The notes under the pieces were generated by a model. It was given only the letters and a program-made list of their open reading frames with translations. It searched no databases and had not been told where the DNA came from. The translations under genes were made by a program, and so were the position numbers. Of a DNA stretch of 64,000 nucleotides, positions 46,553-57,195 are shown one piece after another (position 1 is the stretch's first letter; every line of letters begins with the position of its first letter). Source of the stretch: Hippopus hippopus. Lineage: Eukaryota > Mollusca > Bivalvia > Cardiida > Cardiidae. The stretch is from contig OX328096.1 of NCBI GenBank assembly GCA_946811185.2, positions 42,546,252-42,610,251 of the forward strand. The letters run 5' to 3'.

Positions 46553-46831
46553 GGTTTTACCTTAATTTCTGGTGCTAAAATTCAATTAAGGAGAAATTAC
46601 TCCATGCATTATCAAATTGTACCATTTTACCATTTCGGAACAATGAAATGAGAGGGACGAAGGGGCAAATAGATCAAAAGACAGAAGCGAGAGAGAGAGA
46701 CAGACAGACAGACAGCGACGGGGGTTAAACAGACAAATAAACTGCTCAACTGAGTAGCTGTATAGCGTTTCACGCCGCTTTCATCATTATTTAGGTCATA
46801 ACAAGGCAACAGCTCGCTTAATCATGCCGTA

Positions 46832-46975
46832 TGTCAATGGTTACACCAGTACTAGGCTGTGGCTCTGAAGTGTATTGCCCAAGGCTACACTCACGAAAAT
46901 CCCAGCGCTTACATTGAGGCTCGGAAAAGCGGTGCCTCCCGATTGCGAAACTTACACTTTACCACCGATCCACAC
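46832..46975 (-). mobile_element. Degenerate SINE, type of 2573-2793
   Basis: On the minus strand it reads TGGTAAAGTGTAAG, GGGATTTTCGTGAGTG, CCTTGGGCAATACACTTCAG and CCTAGTACTGGT, collinear with the SINE at 2.6 kb. Confidence 0.65.
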
Positions 46976-47372
46976 AGGACCAAGATAAAGAGAGACAGGT
47001 AGAGGACAGACAAAGAGAGTCAGACAGGGACAGACAGACGGACGGGCATAACATTTGATCGACTTACAGACAGTTTGATAGAAGCTAGAGAACTTTTACA
47101 AGAATCTGACCAAAGCTTTTCAAGATGTGTATACGAAAATTTAGTCAAAAAAAGTGGTGAAACTGACATTTGATTGAAACTAGCATTGTATGGTTGTGCA
47201 TGCATGTTGTGGATTGTCTTGATCTTGGTCACACCAGGGTGGTTTGGCGCGAAACTAGAACGGTGCTACAGTAAAAATCTCCACGTGGAAAGAGTCTACT
47301 TTGTATAATGATGTTTTCACTGCATATAAAGAAAAGATGACTACGTCTATTGAGTTTTTACGTGCATGTACG

Positions 47373-47953
47373 CTCTTTTACCTTCATATCAACAAATAAT
47401 ACCTTTATATAATGAAATTATATATTTATGTAATATAGTTTTATCTATACCTTAGACAGTTATATCTATATACATTAATGTTTTATCTTTATATATTTCA
47501 ATTTCATATTTATATATTATTGTTTTATATTTATATAATAAAGTTTTATATTCATATATTGACGTTTGATCTATATATAAAGGAACTATATATTTATATA
47601 TTAATGTTTTATCTACATATAGATGGAGTTATATATCCATATCTTATTTTTTATATTTGTATAAGGAAGTTATATGTTTATACATAAATGTTTTATCTTT
47701 ATATAATGAAGTTTTATATTCATATGTTGATGTTTCATCTATATATAAACGAACTATATATTTATATATTAATGTTTTGTCTGCATAAAATGGAGTTATA
47801 TATCCATATGTCATGTTTTATCTATGTAATATTATTTATCGTCTTTATATAGAGAGACTATGCAATTATATAACATTGATATACATTTATGTTTAGTGAT
47901 ATTGTCCATATATAAAAACATTTCATCATATAAGACAGTTAGGGCGTTCCATA
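47373..47953 (-). repeat. Right AT-rich terminal repeat
   Basis: Reverse complement of 44313-44899 with few substitutions; open frames inside are low-complexity Tyr/Ile/Phe strings, not proteins. Confidence 0.85.
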
Positions 47954-47959
47954 TATATG

Positions 47960-48352
47960 TTCGGCCAGGTTTATATGACATGTTTAATAATATTGCAGCT
48001 TTACGAAATTGTTATGTAACAATGTTATTTCAAGACACTGTATTTGAACAATGTAGCGTTTGCAATACATCGTTCGGTTGGTCTCCCAACGGCGTGCACC
48101 AAATATATGTGTTTGTTGTTATCGGGACATGTTGGGACAGTGAACATAAGTTTTTTTACCAATAAGTAAATGTGCCGAGGATTGTGATGCGTTTGACGCT
48201 GTTCGACCAAACTCGTATGAATAGGAAAAAGGCAAAACCTCAGTGCGAGCGACTATCCCCCGTAACAAAACTGTCTTCTGGGGGGTGTCGCCCATATGGG
48301 CAACCACCTGCGATGATAAATATATGAAAATCAACCAACTAATCTTGAAATC
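47960..48352. other. No gene seen
   Basis: Unique-looking spacer after the 3.64-kb element. Open frames of up to 101 codons on both strands give no recognisable protein. Confidence 0.4.
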
Positions 48353-48447
48353 GAAGGGTTTCGAGTTCGAATCCAGGCTTTAGCAAAACTAATTTTGAGG
48401 GTTTTCAAAAAGTCATTTCGATAGAATGCATTATTCTCTCGTAGATA
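48353..48447 (+). repeat. Direct repeat, version without Tc1
   Basis: Aligns with 41401-41493 and continues into sequence resembling 43952-44020, so it acts as an empty-site paralogue for the Tc1 insertion. Confidence 0.55.
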
Positions 48448-48607
48448 TATACATGTGATTTAGCGTAAACGAACTCATGCGAACGTTAAATAGGGCGAGC
48501 GGTTCCGTATTCTTTAAACAGATTCAAGACAGTTCCCCGACAATTTTATTCATTTTGGTTCAGTGTCAAATATGATTGTGGTAATGACTAATGGTTCGCA
48601 TACGTTT

Positions 48608-49523
48608 AAACGACGTATATCACAAATGTTCGCGCGCATCCTACTGCGCATGAGTTTTTGTCATGGATAGTAAATCAAAAGTGCACCTATGTATTTTTCG
48701 GACGTATGGTAATACTACTGATGCCCTGAAACAAGTAGCACTTTCTTCGGGTAGTATTAGTAAAGAGAAAAAAAAAATGGATCTGTGAACTGTCACAGTC
48801 AATTAATTATAATACTGTTGACACGGCGTTACACACGAAACAAGGAAATAAAAGCGGAAAATTTAAAGCTGTTTCCGCTTTGAAAATTATTGTGGGAAAA
48901 GGAGAAATGGCTCCTAATGAGCAATATCTCCTTTTCCCACTGTGTCTGCTGAGCTTTTATCCTATTTTTTTCCTTGAAAAAATTTACTTCCGCAGTGACC
49001 TTCATCCCCGTTTTCTGACGAAATAAGCACGGATAGGTGCCATTTTTTATTTTTTCTCATTGTTTAGAATTATAAATACTATAAGTGTGAAATTTTAAGA
49101 AAAATCTTTCCCTTAGAAAGTACGTATTTATAAAAGATTTACCCTTAATTCGGTCAAATTATCTCGCTTTTTAACTCAATGGTTTACATATAACATGCAA
49201 ATTTGTACATTTATCATGCTCTTACCCAGGCTTATATATATTTTTTCTGCAAAACCAAATGACTTTTCATTAAAATGATGTATATTTGTATACTAGTATT
49301 CTTCGGGTACTTTTTCTGTTTAACTGACTATCAAAGAAAAGCGTGTTAAATCCAATATAAGCTGAATTTTGGAACTTTATATACCTTTTTCAAAGGCAAC
49401 TTTCTGAAAAAACGAGAACGGTGACCCATATCTTTTTTTACTGTAATCTCCGAGAGACATGATGAGCTTAGTATGTGCAAAGTTTTAAAAAATCTGTCCG
49501 CTAGAAAAATTTGTTAAGAACAT
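48608..49523 (-). repeat. 0.9-kb dispersed repeat, copy 2
   Basis: Inverted relative to 1042-1958 and collinear throughout, including the palindrome at 48892-48940. I estimate roughly 80 percent identity by eye. Confidence 0.75.
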
Positions 49524-49764
49524 TTCAAGGATGCATTTCCTGGTTGCATGTAGATCCAGATCTATACAAGAAAAATTGAAAGACGGAAAGGAAAGAGCAA
49601 AAAATAACGGTCACAATTTCAAATTGAATATATACATGTATTTATTAAAAAAAAAAAAAGAAAGAAAGAAAAAGGGAAAAAACGTTAACATTTTATAAAT
49701 CATACTCTAGCCATAATCCATAAAAGATGGTTTTAAAAAATAAATTTTCATCAATAAACCAGTA

Positions 49765-50070
49765 TGCTACTTAGATATCTACTCAGTCGATAGCATACAG
49801 GACTTGGAGCCAGGGCATCGCTGGTTCAAATCCACAGCTCGGCGAATTTCTTTCCTAGGATTGTTCATCGGATGATAATCGGATAATCATTTCTACAGGA
49901 TTCATTCATTTATTCATTCTCTCACCATCTATCAGGGTTTCGACGATGGTCTGTCATTTGGGAAAGCAGATAGGATATAAGAAAGTGAATCTAATCTAAT
50001 ATAGGCGATCTACGCGCTAGAGAATTAAAGAAACTCCAAGTAAAGTATTGATAGGAACACTGGCCAACAT
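49765..50070 (+). mobile_element. tRNA-derived SINE, second type
   Basis: Head CTCAGTCGATAGCATACAGG with B-box GGTTCAAATCC; body GGGAAAGCAGATAGGAT and GAAACTCCAAGTAAAG. Same type as 27617-27810. Target duplications not resolved. Confidence 0.6.
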
Positions 50071-50636
50071 CATAGATCCATATTTGAAACAATAATGAAA
50101 ACTGTGCTAAACAGTGAACATCATACAAACAAATCAGAGTGCCTAGATAGCCTAAATTAGATTATTTGTTGTTCTTTTTTCCCCCTATCTTCAACTCTCT
50201 TATCAGCACAGCAATCGGTTGTAAGACTTTTTTTCAACATGAATAAAAGGTCCTCGTCACCCACAGGTACGAATCATTCGTCTCCTCCCATATATCCCTT
50301 ATCATACGGATAACGATTGAAATTATACGCAGCATGTTATTTGAATTTGAAAAGGAGCCTGGGAGAACTTTTTCTATTCAAATCTGTCTCCCATCTTTCA
50401 AGCATTACAAGTTTTCGTTTATAAGGAATCTATATACATGTATTTTATCGATACATTTAAATATTAAACAAACCGACTGCTAATAATCCATGCAGAAAAA
50501 TATAAACAAATAAATTTTTTTTAATCGAAATATATAGCTAGAATTTTGTGTCTCTTCGTTTGTTGGTATTATATTTGATGCCGTTTTCAACATTATTTTG
50601 GTTACAATGTATATGTCGGCGGCCGCTACACCTGCC

Positions 50637-50722
50637 ATGCCTCCCTGGAGTTTCTTTCACACGTACTTCGCACAATATTCTTCTAAACCCACTGGTTGAT
50701 TTCCCGCAAAATCATCGTCGAT
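50637..50722 (-). mobile_element. SINE fragment, second type
   Basis: On the minus strand: GGGAAATCAACCAGTGGG, AGAATATTGTGCGAAGTACG, GAAACTCCAGG. Confidence 0.5.
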
Positions 50723-51589
50723 AAGGACGCACTCTGATGGGACATCATAGATCTCGCACAAAATGAAGAGATCAACATGGAGTCAGCGCTAGGGAAGCAA
50801 TGAATACGATTTTACAGTCGACTTTAATTGTCACTTAAACCTTCCGAAATGTGGCGGTCATATATGATCTTCTGGCAATTACTTGAAGCCACTGCGGGTA
50901 TTGCAGAAGGAAGTAGTGTTCCATGTAACTTGCAAACAGACTGAATGTAAACTCTGGAATTATATAAAAAGTCTTCGCATTTAACATCTTCATTCCTTTA
51001 TATGTTCACACTTTTAAAAACAGAGTGAATGCTGAGTATTTGAACAGCTTCATTTTCCAGGTTTTTATCAGAGGTATAAAATTTCTAAGTAATACTAGTA
51101 TACCACGAAGATTTTCACTGTGTTTGTGTGTGTGATTTAAGTCTCTCTTTGGATCATGTCTTTTATATAATATGTAATAACACTGGTATTTTTTTCCCTC
51201 TTCTTTCTTTTATACATGCAGCATGAAAATGTGACCTTTTTTTTTTGAGTCTTTTTCCGTCTTGTTTTTAATCGGTCGGCTTTAGCCGATCGATTAGAGA
51301 CCACAATTTTCAGAAACCAGTCTGCTGAGAGCAAACTGATGTAACTGCAACATGTTACAGCTTTTACTTGCAGCGTTTTAACACTTATACCAGCTGTGGT
51401 GACCTTATTACAAAAAGTAATTTTAATCCAGATAAAAGCAAAAATAGTAACTAGTAGTAAACAGGTAAACAAGTAATCCCATACTTAATTTTTCAGTTAT
51501 GTATTAAGTGGCGCTTACAATTTGTTTAGCGGTGAATTATGTCATACTACCAGTATTATCAAAATCTCTGGTCAGCAAAGACTGAAAAT
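50723..51589. other. No gene seen
   Basis: Unique-looking AT-rich DNA. A 111-codon minus-strand frame at 51137-51472 has no domain I recognise and low-complexity Lys/Thr runs. Confidence 0.4.
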
Positions 51590-51860
51590 TTTGTATCCGT
51601 CTACTTTCAACACAAGGGTTTTAATAAAACACTTAGGCAACATTTGGGTCCGTTTTTACGACCCAGAGGATGAAGGCTGTTGAAAACTTTGTGGAAAAAG
51701 GAATAAATGAAGATAACCATCATTTTCTCCTTTTCTTACAGTGTGTTTTTTTTTTTTTTCAACACTTTCAACTATTCAAATCATCATTTGGTCTACATTT
51801 AATTCGTCATGTGCAAACGCTTTCGATTTGTACAAGTCTGCAATTTGCTTGAGGGTTAGG
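51590..51860 (+). repeat. Degenerate family A repeat
   Basis: Keeps TTGAAAACTTTGTGG, GATAACCATCATTTTCTCC and CGTCATGTGCAAACGCTTTC; ends worn. Confidence 0.55.
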
Positions 51861-52439
51861 TTGATTTTAAAAGTTATTGTGTATGTCTGCATTCTTTGAA
51901 AGTCATACTTAGGAAAAACTGGCAAGCAGACGTTTTGGACTGGACGATTTTACCCAGGATTTTTACTCTTTTAAAAGGTTGGAAGGTACTGTTATTTATG
52001 ATGAGTGATATCTAAAGCTTGATAATGGGTACTGCTGACCAGAATTGTCACATATTTTACGCTCTATTGCTGTCAACTGACAAATATATTTTAACCATTC
52101 TGTTAAACTACTAATTTGTAAAAACAAAGTTTAAAGGCGGGGGGGGGGGGTGGCTACTGCGTGGCTCAGTTGTATGATAGGATTTTTTTAATCCCATACA
52201 TTATTCAAACAATTACCATTTGATTTGTGATTTCAAACAAGAGTAGTTATTCATTTTCGACCGATTACAGTGCTGACAGCACTTTGATTTTTTTTCCTTT
52301 GTATACAGGCTTTGCTTTTTTCATGTCATTTATCCTGTAATTAGTATACAGGACAGAAATTAATTAAACTGTCACAGGAGGTCTATACGTCAATCTTCGA
52401 AGAATATGACATGCCTAGTCAGCGTGTTTTTTTTTTCCT

Positions 52440-52605
52440 CACCGGAACCGGAAATTCGTTCTCACGTGAAGTTGGAACGCCGCGAAAGCTTATGAGACGG
52501 ATGGAACTCTAAGAAATGATTTGGCAAAGTTCGTTTATTTTTAGAAGTTTATTGGTTGTATTGTTGTATATGACTTTAGGATGTGATTCGTTAAGGTAGC
52601 TGTAT
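52440..52605 (+). promoter_or_regulatory. Possible 5-prime exon or promoter of the pogo-like locus
   Basis: A patch less AT-rich than its surroundings, ending at a strong donor (TTACGTAAGTATCG at 52602). It precedes duplicated exon-like blocks and a pogo-like coding block on the same strand. No transcript evidence. Confidence 0.25.
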
Positions 52606-52669
52606 TACGTAAGTATCGTCGACGATCCTAGCATTTCAGCGATACCGATGAATCAGGTGAGAAGCATGG

Positions 52670-53110
52670 TCGATGCTCATAATCTCGTGAATTCTCATAA
52701 TCTCGTGAATCTCCGTTCGCTACCGATATTTTGTTGTACGCGCTGTTTTTGCGGCACCTGTCAAACTTCTACGGATGTAAACATTCAAGCGAAGATCTCC
52801 ATGCTGAAAAAATGCGTCAAAAACAGGTAATTACAATGAAAAAAATCCCATTTTGTCCAAAATACGCGAAAATTAAACTTTTTTTTCTTTGATTAGTCAC
52901 TTACCTGCCCAATACAACCAATACTATATCGTTGATTCTCATTACTTCGTGAATTCTCATATCTTTGTGAATCTATGTTTGCTATCAATATTTTTTTGCT
53001 CACTTTTTTTGTGGCTCCTGTGAAACCATTTACAGATGTAAACATTCCAGAGAAGCTTGCTACACCAAAGAAATGGGTCAAAAACAGAATTACAATAAAA
53101 AAAGTCACAT
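52670..53110 (+). repeat. Tandem duplication of an exon-like block
   Basis: 52670-52850 and 52930-53110 align (shared GGATGTAAACATTC/AGATGTAAACATTC and GGGTCAAAAACAG ends), spaced about 260 bp. The first copy ends AAACAG|GTAATTAC, a possible donor. The second lacks exactly that GT. Confidence 0.65.
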
Positions 53111-53498
53111 TTTATGGAAGACCATCTTTTTCTCCTGTAATTCATCAGTTGTTTGTACATCACAACATTTATTTACACTTAGTGCCCATGATTTCAAAGT
53201 ATGACACAGAAAATGCATCTTTGACAAGTGTAGAGGCTGTGACCTTTAGGAATACCCATGGTATGACGTCATTTTGACTACATCTGGAATGACTGTGTTT
53301 TTCGAGAACGATTCACGAAGTTATGGGAAATCGTCTGGTCAATTTCTGGTAGTGACTAAATGTCTTTCTTCCTGCACAGAAATGAGCATGTATTGATTTG
53401 TAGAAATTAATTTGTCTAAAGTTGCCATATTTTACGGTATAGTCCTAAAATTATTTTTCTTTTCAATGTTTTTAATTTTTGGTTTTGTGTTTTTTCAG

Positions 53499-54066
53499 GC
53501 AAAACCTACACAGGTTAAGTCCAAGCCATACAGGTTGTCGTACACCAAGGAGGACATGATATGTGCATACAATGCTGTGAAAGAGAAAGGCCTTCCTATT
53601 TATGCAGCTGCAATCATGTTTGGTGTTCCACCACAAACACTCCGTGACAGGCTAACTGGAGTAGTCAACCATACGAATGATACTGCTGGAGCCAACCAAC
53701 TGCTTTCCACTGAGGAGGAACAGACTATTGTCGACCATGTGGAAGTCATGGCACAGTTGGGATATGGATACTCCACATTCAACTTCAACACCTAGGAGGT
53801 GAACTTGCACACAACTTTGGTAGATGTAAAACAAGTAAGCCCCTAAGTAATAACTGGTTGTATGGTTTTCTTAAGAGATGGAGTCATCGCCTAACTTCAT
53901 TGTGCCCACGAAGCCTTGAAACCACCAGGGCAAAGGGATCTTCTCCTGAGGCGATAGACAAGTATTATACAGAGCTAGATTCAATTATACAGAAATATGA
54001 CCTGCACGATAAACCTCAGTTTATTTATAATGTGGACGAGACTGGACTTCAGCCAGATCACCATAA
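53499..54066 (+). pseudogene. pogo/jerky-like transposase fragment, frameshifted
   Basis: After acceptor TTTTTTCAG the frame encodes a pipsqueak-type helix-turn-helix region (KPYRLSYTKEDMICAY, then LPIYAAAIMFGVPPQTLRDR). The frame stops at 53793. Shifting by one base at about 53792 restores LGGELAHNFGRCKTSKPLSN, then WLYGFLKRWSHRL (CENP-B-type region) and QFIYNVDETGLQPDH, which carries the first catalytic Asp. Homology stops there, so the rest of the DDE domain is missing. It may be a decayed element or the remains of a domesticated gene, given the upstream splice-like signals. Confidence 0.8.
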
Positions 54067-54119
54067 GATTCTAGATTATCATTTAAGTTTAACTTGTTCT
54101 AATTTCATATTTTAAGGTA

Positions 54120-55030
54120 GATCTATCAATAAAAAAAATTACTATGTAAATCTACGACATGAATTGTATTCATGTACGACTGGTGAAAAAGGTATAAATA
54201 GAAGTTTTTCGATTTTTCAACAGATGTTTGCAATATCCTATTTAACAGCAAGACTTTAAATGGCTATATTTGGCCCATAACTGTCAGACAAGCAACAAAG
54301 AAATCTTAATACTCTATTTCAGGGAAAACGGTCAAGGGGGGGGGGGATAAATGTAACATCAGTTTGACCCAGCCAGAATGTGAAGAAGTTGCAAATTGCA
54401 TTAGTCAAGTAGATCTACCTAGAATACATGACTAAACAAGGTTTTTGAAGGAGCAATAATTTGGGGGGCGGGGGTATATTAATGCAAAGAAGCAGTAACC
54501 TTGTTTATTATGTGGTGCTGGCCATCCAACAAATGGTTAAGATTTTTCTTGGAAAATATCTAAGTCTCACAGAGGAAGTCCTTGGGAAACTTAACAGATA
54601 AAGATCAAGGATGGTAAATGTAATGAACAACGACTTTGATCTTCTTGAGGACACAAGTGGATTTGGTTGGACACAGAAGTTCTACAGATTTGAAATTTAT
54701 AGACAGCCAAGTTTGTCTTAAATCAGTTGCTGTATGTTTACTAGATCTACAACAGAATTTCAGTCTTATCCATATTAAAAGCATGTGCAGATGACATTAC
54801 AATGTGGTTCCAATAGAAAAGGTCTTTAAAGTGAAGAAAACATGGTAGGAAAACATGAAAATGCTGATAGCATACATTTTCTTCTTCCCCACAGTGTTGA
54901 TGAAAGCCTTCTGTTTTTTTAAATTTTCACAGTTTTACATAAAATGAGCTGAATTAAAAAAAAAGTTCAAGTAATAAAACTGTTTTTTTTTTCCTTCTTT
55001 CAACACAAAATTCAGCTGTATTTAAGCTGA
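54120..55030. other. No gene seen; degenerate family A copy inside
   Basis: A worn family A copy lies at about 54740-54930 (AGTCTTATCCATATTAAAAG, AAAATGCTGATAGCATACAT). Poly-G runs near 54340 and 54465. Otherwise nothing recognised. Confidence 0.4.
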
Positions 55031-55059
55031 AGTTTTCAGTGATGGCTGCAAGGCTGGGT

Positions 55060-55065
55060 TTTATT
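55060..55065 (-). promoter_or_regulatory. Polyadenylation signal of the minus-strand gene
   Basis: AATAAA on the minus strand, about 105 nt after the predicted stop codon at 55169. Confidence 0.45.
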
Positions 55066-55168
55066 CATAAGAATACCATCATCAGCTAAGCCAAGTTTCC
55101 TGCAGTTTGAAGCCACACAATGGACAATCTGTCTTCCTCTGCTCAGTGCTGTCAACAAAGGTGTACAT

Positions 55169-55264
55169 CTATAAACAATCAGTTCCTGAGGGCTGAGACT
55201 GTAACTTTTTCCAATATTTGGACCCATTGGAAAGTGTGAGCTTAAATATCACAAGTGCCACGAC
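55169..55264 (-). CDS. Last exon of an unidentified gene
   Basis: Acceptor GATTCTTACAG, then 31 codons (VVALVIFKLTLSNGSKYWKK, LQSQPSGTDCL) and TAG. It joins in phase 0 to the exon ending at 55352. I do not recognise the protein. The short hydrophobic start could be a helix; a lysine patch and polar tail follow. Confidence 0.5.
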   Translation of the reverse strand, partial: VVALVIFKLTLSNGSKYWKKLQSQPSGTDCL

Positions 55265-55351
55265 CTGTAAGAATCTGATTGTTACGGTGATAATAGATTT
55301 ATTTACCAAAACTCTGTTTAAAGTATCACGAACATATTACCAAATAATTAC

Positions 55352-55705
55352 AAACAGTTTTGAACATAATTGCTTTTGCTTCCAAAGTTGATTGTATGAA
55401 GCAAACTTATAAGTGTCCAGGTCAAAGGCTGTCATCTCTGTTTTTTTAAGAAGTGTGAAATCCTTCTAGTCAACAGAGTTTCCATGTACATAACACGTAA
55501 CTCCATCATGGTTGATATACACATGTAGAGACAGATCTGAAGAACAGAGGGCACCAACTGCAGAAGAAGTATTAAGACATACAACTGCAGCAAAGAAAGG
55601 ATCAATTTGCTTGGCCTGTTTGCACTTTTTAAGACAATCCTCTTTTAAAGGAGGGCCTAATTCCAGAATCCTTGTTACATGTATTTCCACCAGCTCCAGC
55701 CAAAT
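55352..55705 (-). CDS. Penultimate exon of an unidentified gene, with in-frame TAG
   Basis: Acceptor GGTATTTTCAG and donor GTAATT bound 118 codons in one frame. The first 79 read IWLELVEIHVTRILELGPPL, then CLKKCKQAKQIDPFFAAVV and LHVYINHDGVTCYVHGNSVD. A TAG follows at 55466-55468, then the same frame continues KDFTLLKKTEMTAFDLDTYK to the donor. Composition on both sides of the TAG looks coding. Possible explanations are a pseudogene, an allele, a sequence error, or the true C-terminus with the remainder as 3-prime UTR. No function assigned. Confidence 0.5.
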
Positions 55706-55719
55706 CTGAAAATACCAAA

Positions 55720-57077
55720 TGAAATTCTCTGTTGCAGTTTTTTAAGCTTTTATCATAAAACTGTTGTACTTCTCTAATCTAAAATATGAAATAATGAACA
55801 AGTATTAAGCAGTATTCAGACATGTTCACATACAGTGGAACCCCGTTATAACGCTGTTATCGGGAGCCACCATCTGCAACAGCGTTACATCCGGAGTTAA
55901 ATATATAATGCTGACACCCCCCCACCCCCACACACACACAACCCATGACCCATCCGCCAACCATTGCAAGAACAGTGGCATTAATTAATTACTGTTATTC
56001 GCCAAAATATTCGTGCAAAAATAAAATAGTAATATTCTGGTTATTATGGAAATCAACACTTCAAACAATTCAGGGTAGCCAAAATAATAAGTTTAATTTG
56101 GGGAGTGTTTCTAAAATGATAAGGGCAAAGTCTTGCAAATTTATACAAAGTAGTGGTGGAGGTAGAGTTCAAATACTTAGACACAGACATGCATATTTAC
56201 GTTTAAACATTCATCTATCGGACATTCAACAATTTAGATTTTTTTTGCATGTAACGTCTAAACTATTCCAAGTTAGCTCTATTACCAAATCTTGGTCATT
56301 CAAACACCAGTACAACTATGCAAAAGAACTTTGTTTACCTTTTGGGCCATGTTTATTAGAAATTACTCAGCCGCTGTTAAGCTGAATTACAGCCAGGCTC
56401 ATTCAGAAATCAAAACGCTATCATGTTGGATTGCAGACGGTGCTGCTGCCATGTTCCTCAATCATGCTGACCATTGCATAAAAAACCCAAATTGACTATG
56501 ACTAACGAAATTGCTTTTAATAATCAAAACGAGACAAGACCCGACCGACCTACATGATGAAAGTCAAAATGAAAAACACGTGCATCGGAGTCCATAAATT
56601 AGGCTGCGGTGGAGGGGTCTAAACTGTTTTTAATATAGATCCTCCGTGGATGGGTTTTCAGTCTTAAATTAAGGTATTACCATCCTAATGCTTCTAGTGC
56701 AACATGCAATGAAATTTCTTATTAGTTGATAAATAAGGATTTATACTGATATGATATTTTTGCACATTTCTAACCAACCAGAAATTCCTTTGATGTCCAT
56801 CTTGAAATTATTTGTTGATATTTTTGTTAGTTTTCAGAAAAGGGAGGTAATTATTATCTCCCTTTGTAATGAGAATAGAGTGGCCCTAGATTTATAAATG
56901 ATAATTCTAAGAAGGAAAAAATGGAAAAAGTGGCTCGGTCAAAGTAGTACAATAATACTCATTTTCAATCATAGCAACTTTTTTAGGATAATATTATTGT
57001 GGAAATAGCTGTTTCCATTAGAATGGTACTACCTTAAACGGATCTTAAATATGTTCTTACCTTTTTTAGGCATAACA
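55720..57077. other. No gene seen
   Basis: Upstream exons of the minus-strand gene would be expected here or further right, but none is convincing. Near 55838-55900 is GGAACCCCGTTATAACG with a worn inverted partner. A 146-codon + frame at 55945 has no recognisable protein. A small palindrome GGGAGGTAATTATTATCTCC is at 56835. Confidence 0.4.
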
Positions 57078-57195
57078 GAAGTAGCTTTCTACAAATACGA
57101 TTTTAGTCATAGTTCAGCGGATGGTATAGATCCAAGATCAGACTGCACGTTCTTTGAAGTCTGATGTTTATCTACACCTGCCACAAAGACTTTAA
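57078..57195 (+). repeat. Diverged family B repeat
   Basis: TATAGATCCAAGATCAGACT and GTCTGATGTTTATCTACACC remain; it abuts the next family A copy. Confidence 0.55.

Larger units (their letters stand above)
44313..47953. mobile_element. 3.64-kb element with ~585-bp AT-rich terminal inverted repeats
   Basis: Left terminal repeat 44313-44899 and right 47373-47953 are near-identical complements, starting TATGGAACGCCCTAACTG. TATATG flanks both sides (44307-44312 and 47954-47959). The interior contains a hairpin-ended element, TATGGTGGC copy 3 and a SINE, but no transposase, so it is non-autonomous. TATGG...CCATA ends with a 6-bp duplication recall the IS3EU superfamily (termini TAY...RTA, from memory). 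Confidence 0.85.

Noticed and set aside
44313..47953. A Maverick/Polinton from the 6-bp duplication and long terminal repeats
   Set aside because: Termini are TATGG, not the AG expected for Polintons, and no polymerase, integrase or capsid frame is present.
55945..56385. A 146-codon plus-strand open frame
   Set aside because: No recognisable domain, AT-driven residue composition, and no matching splice or regulatory context.
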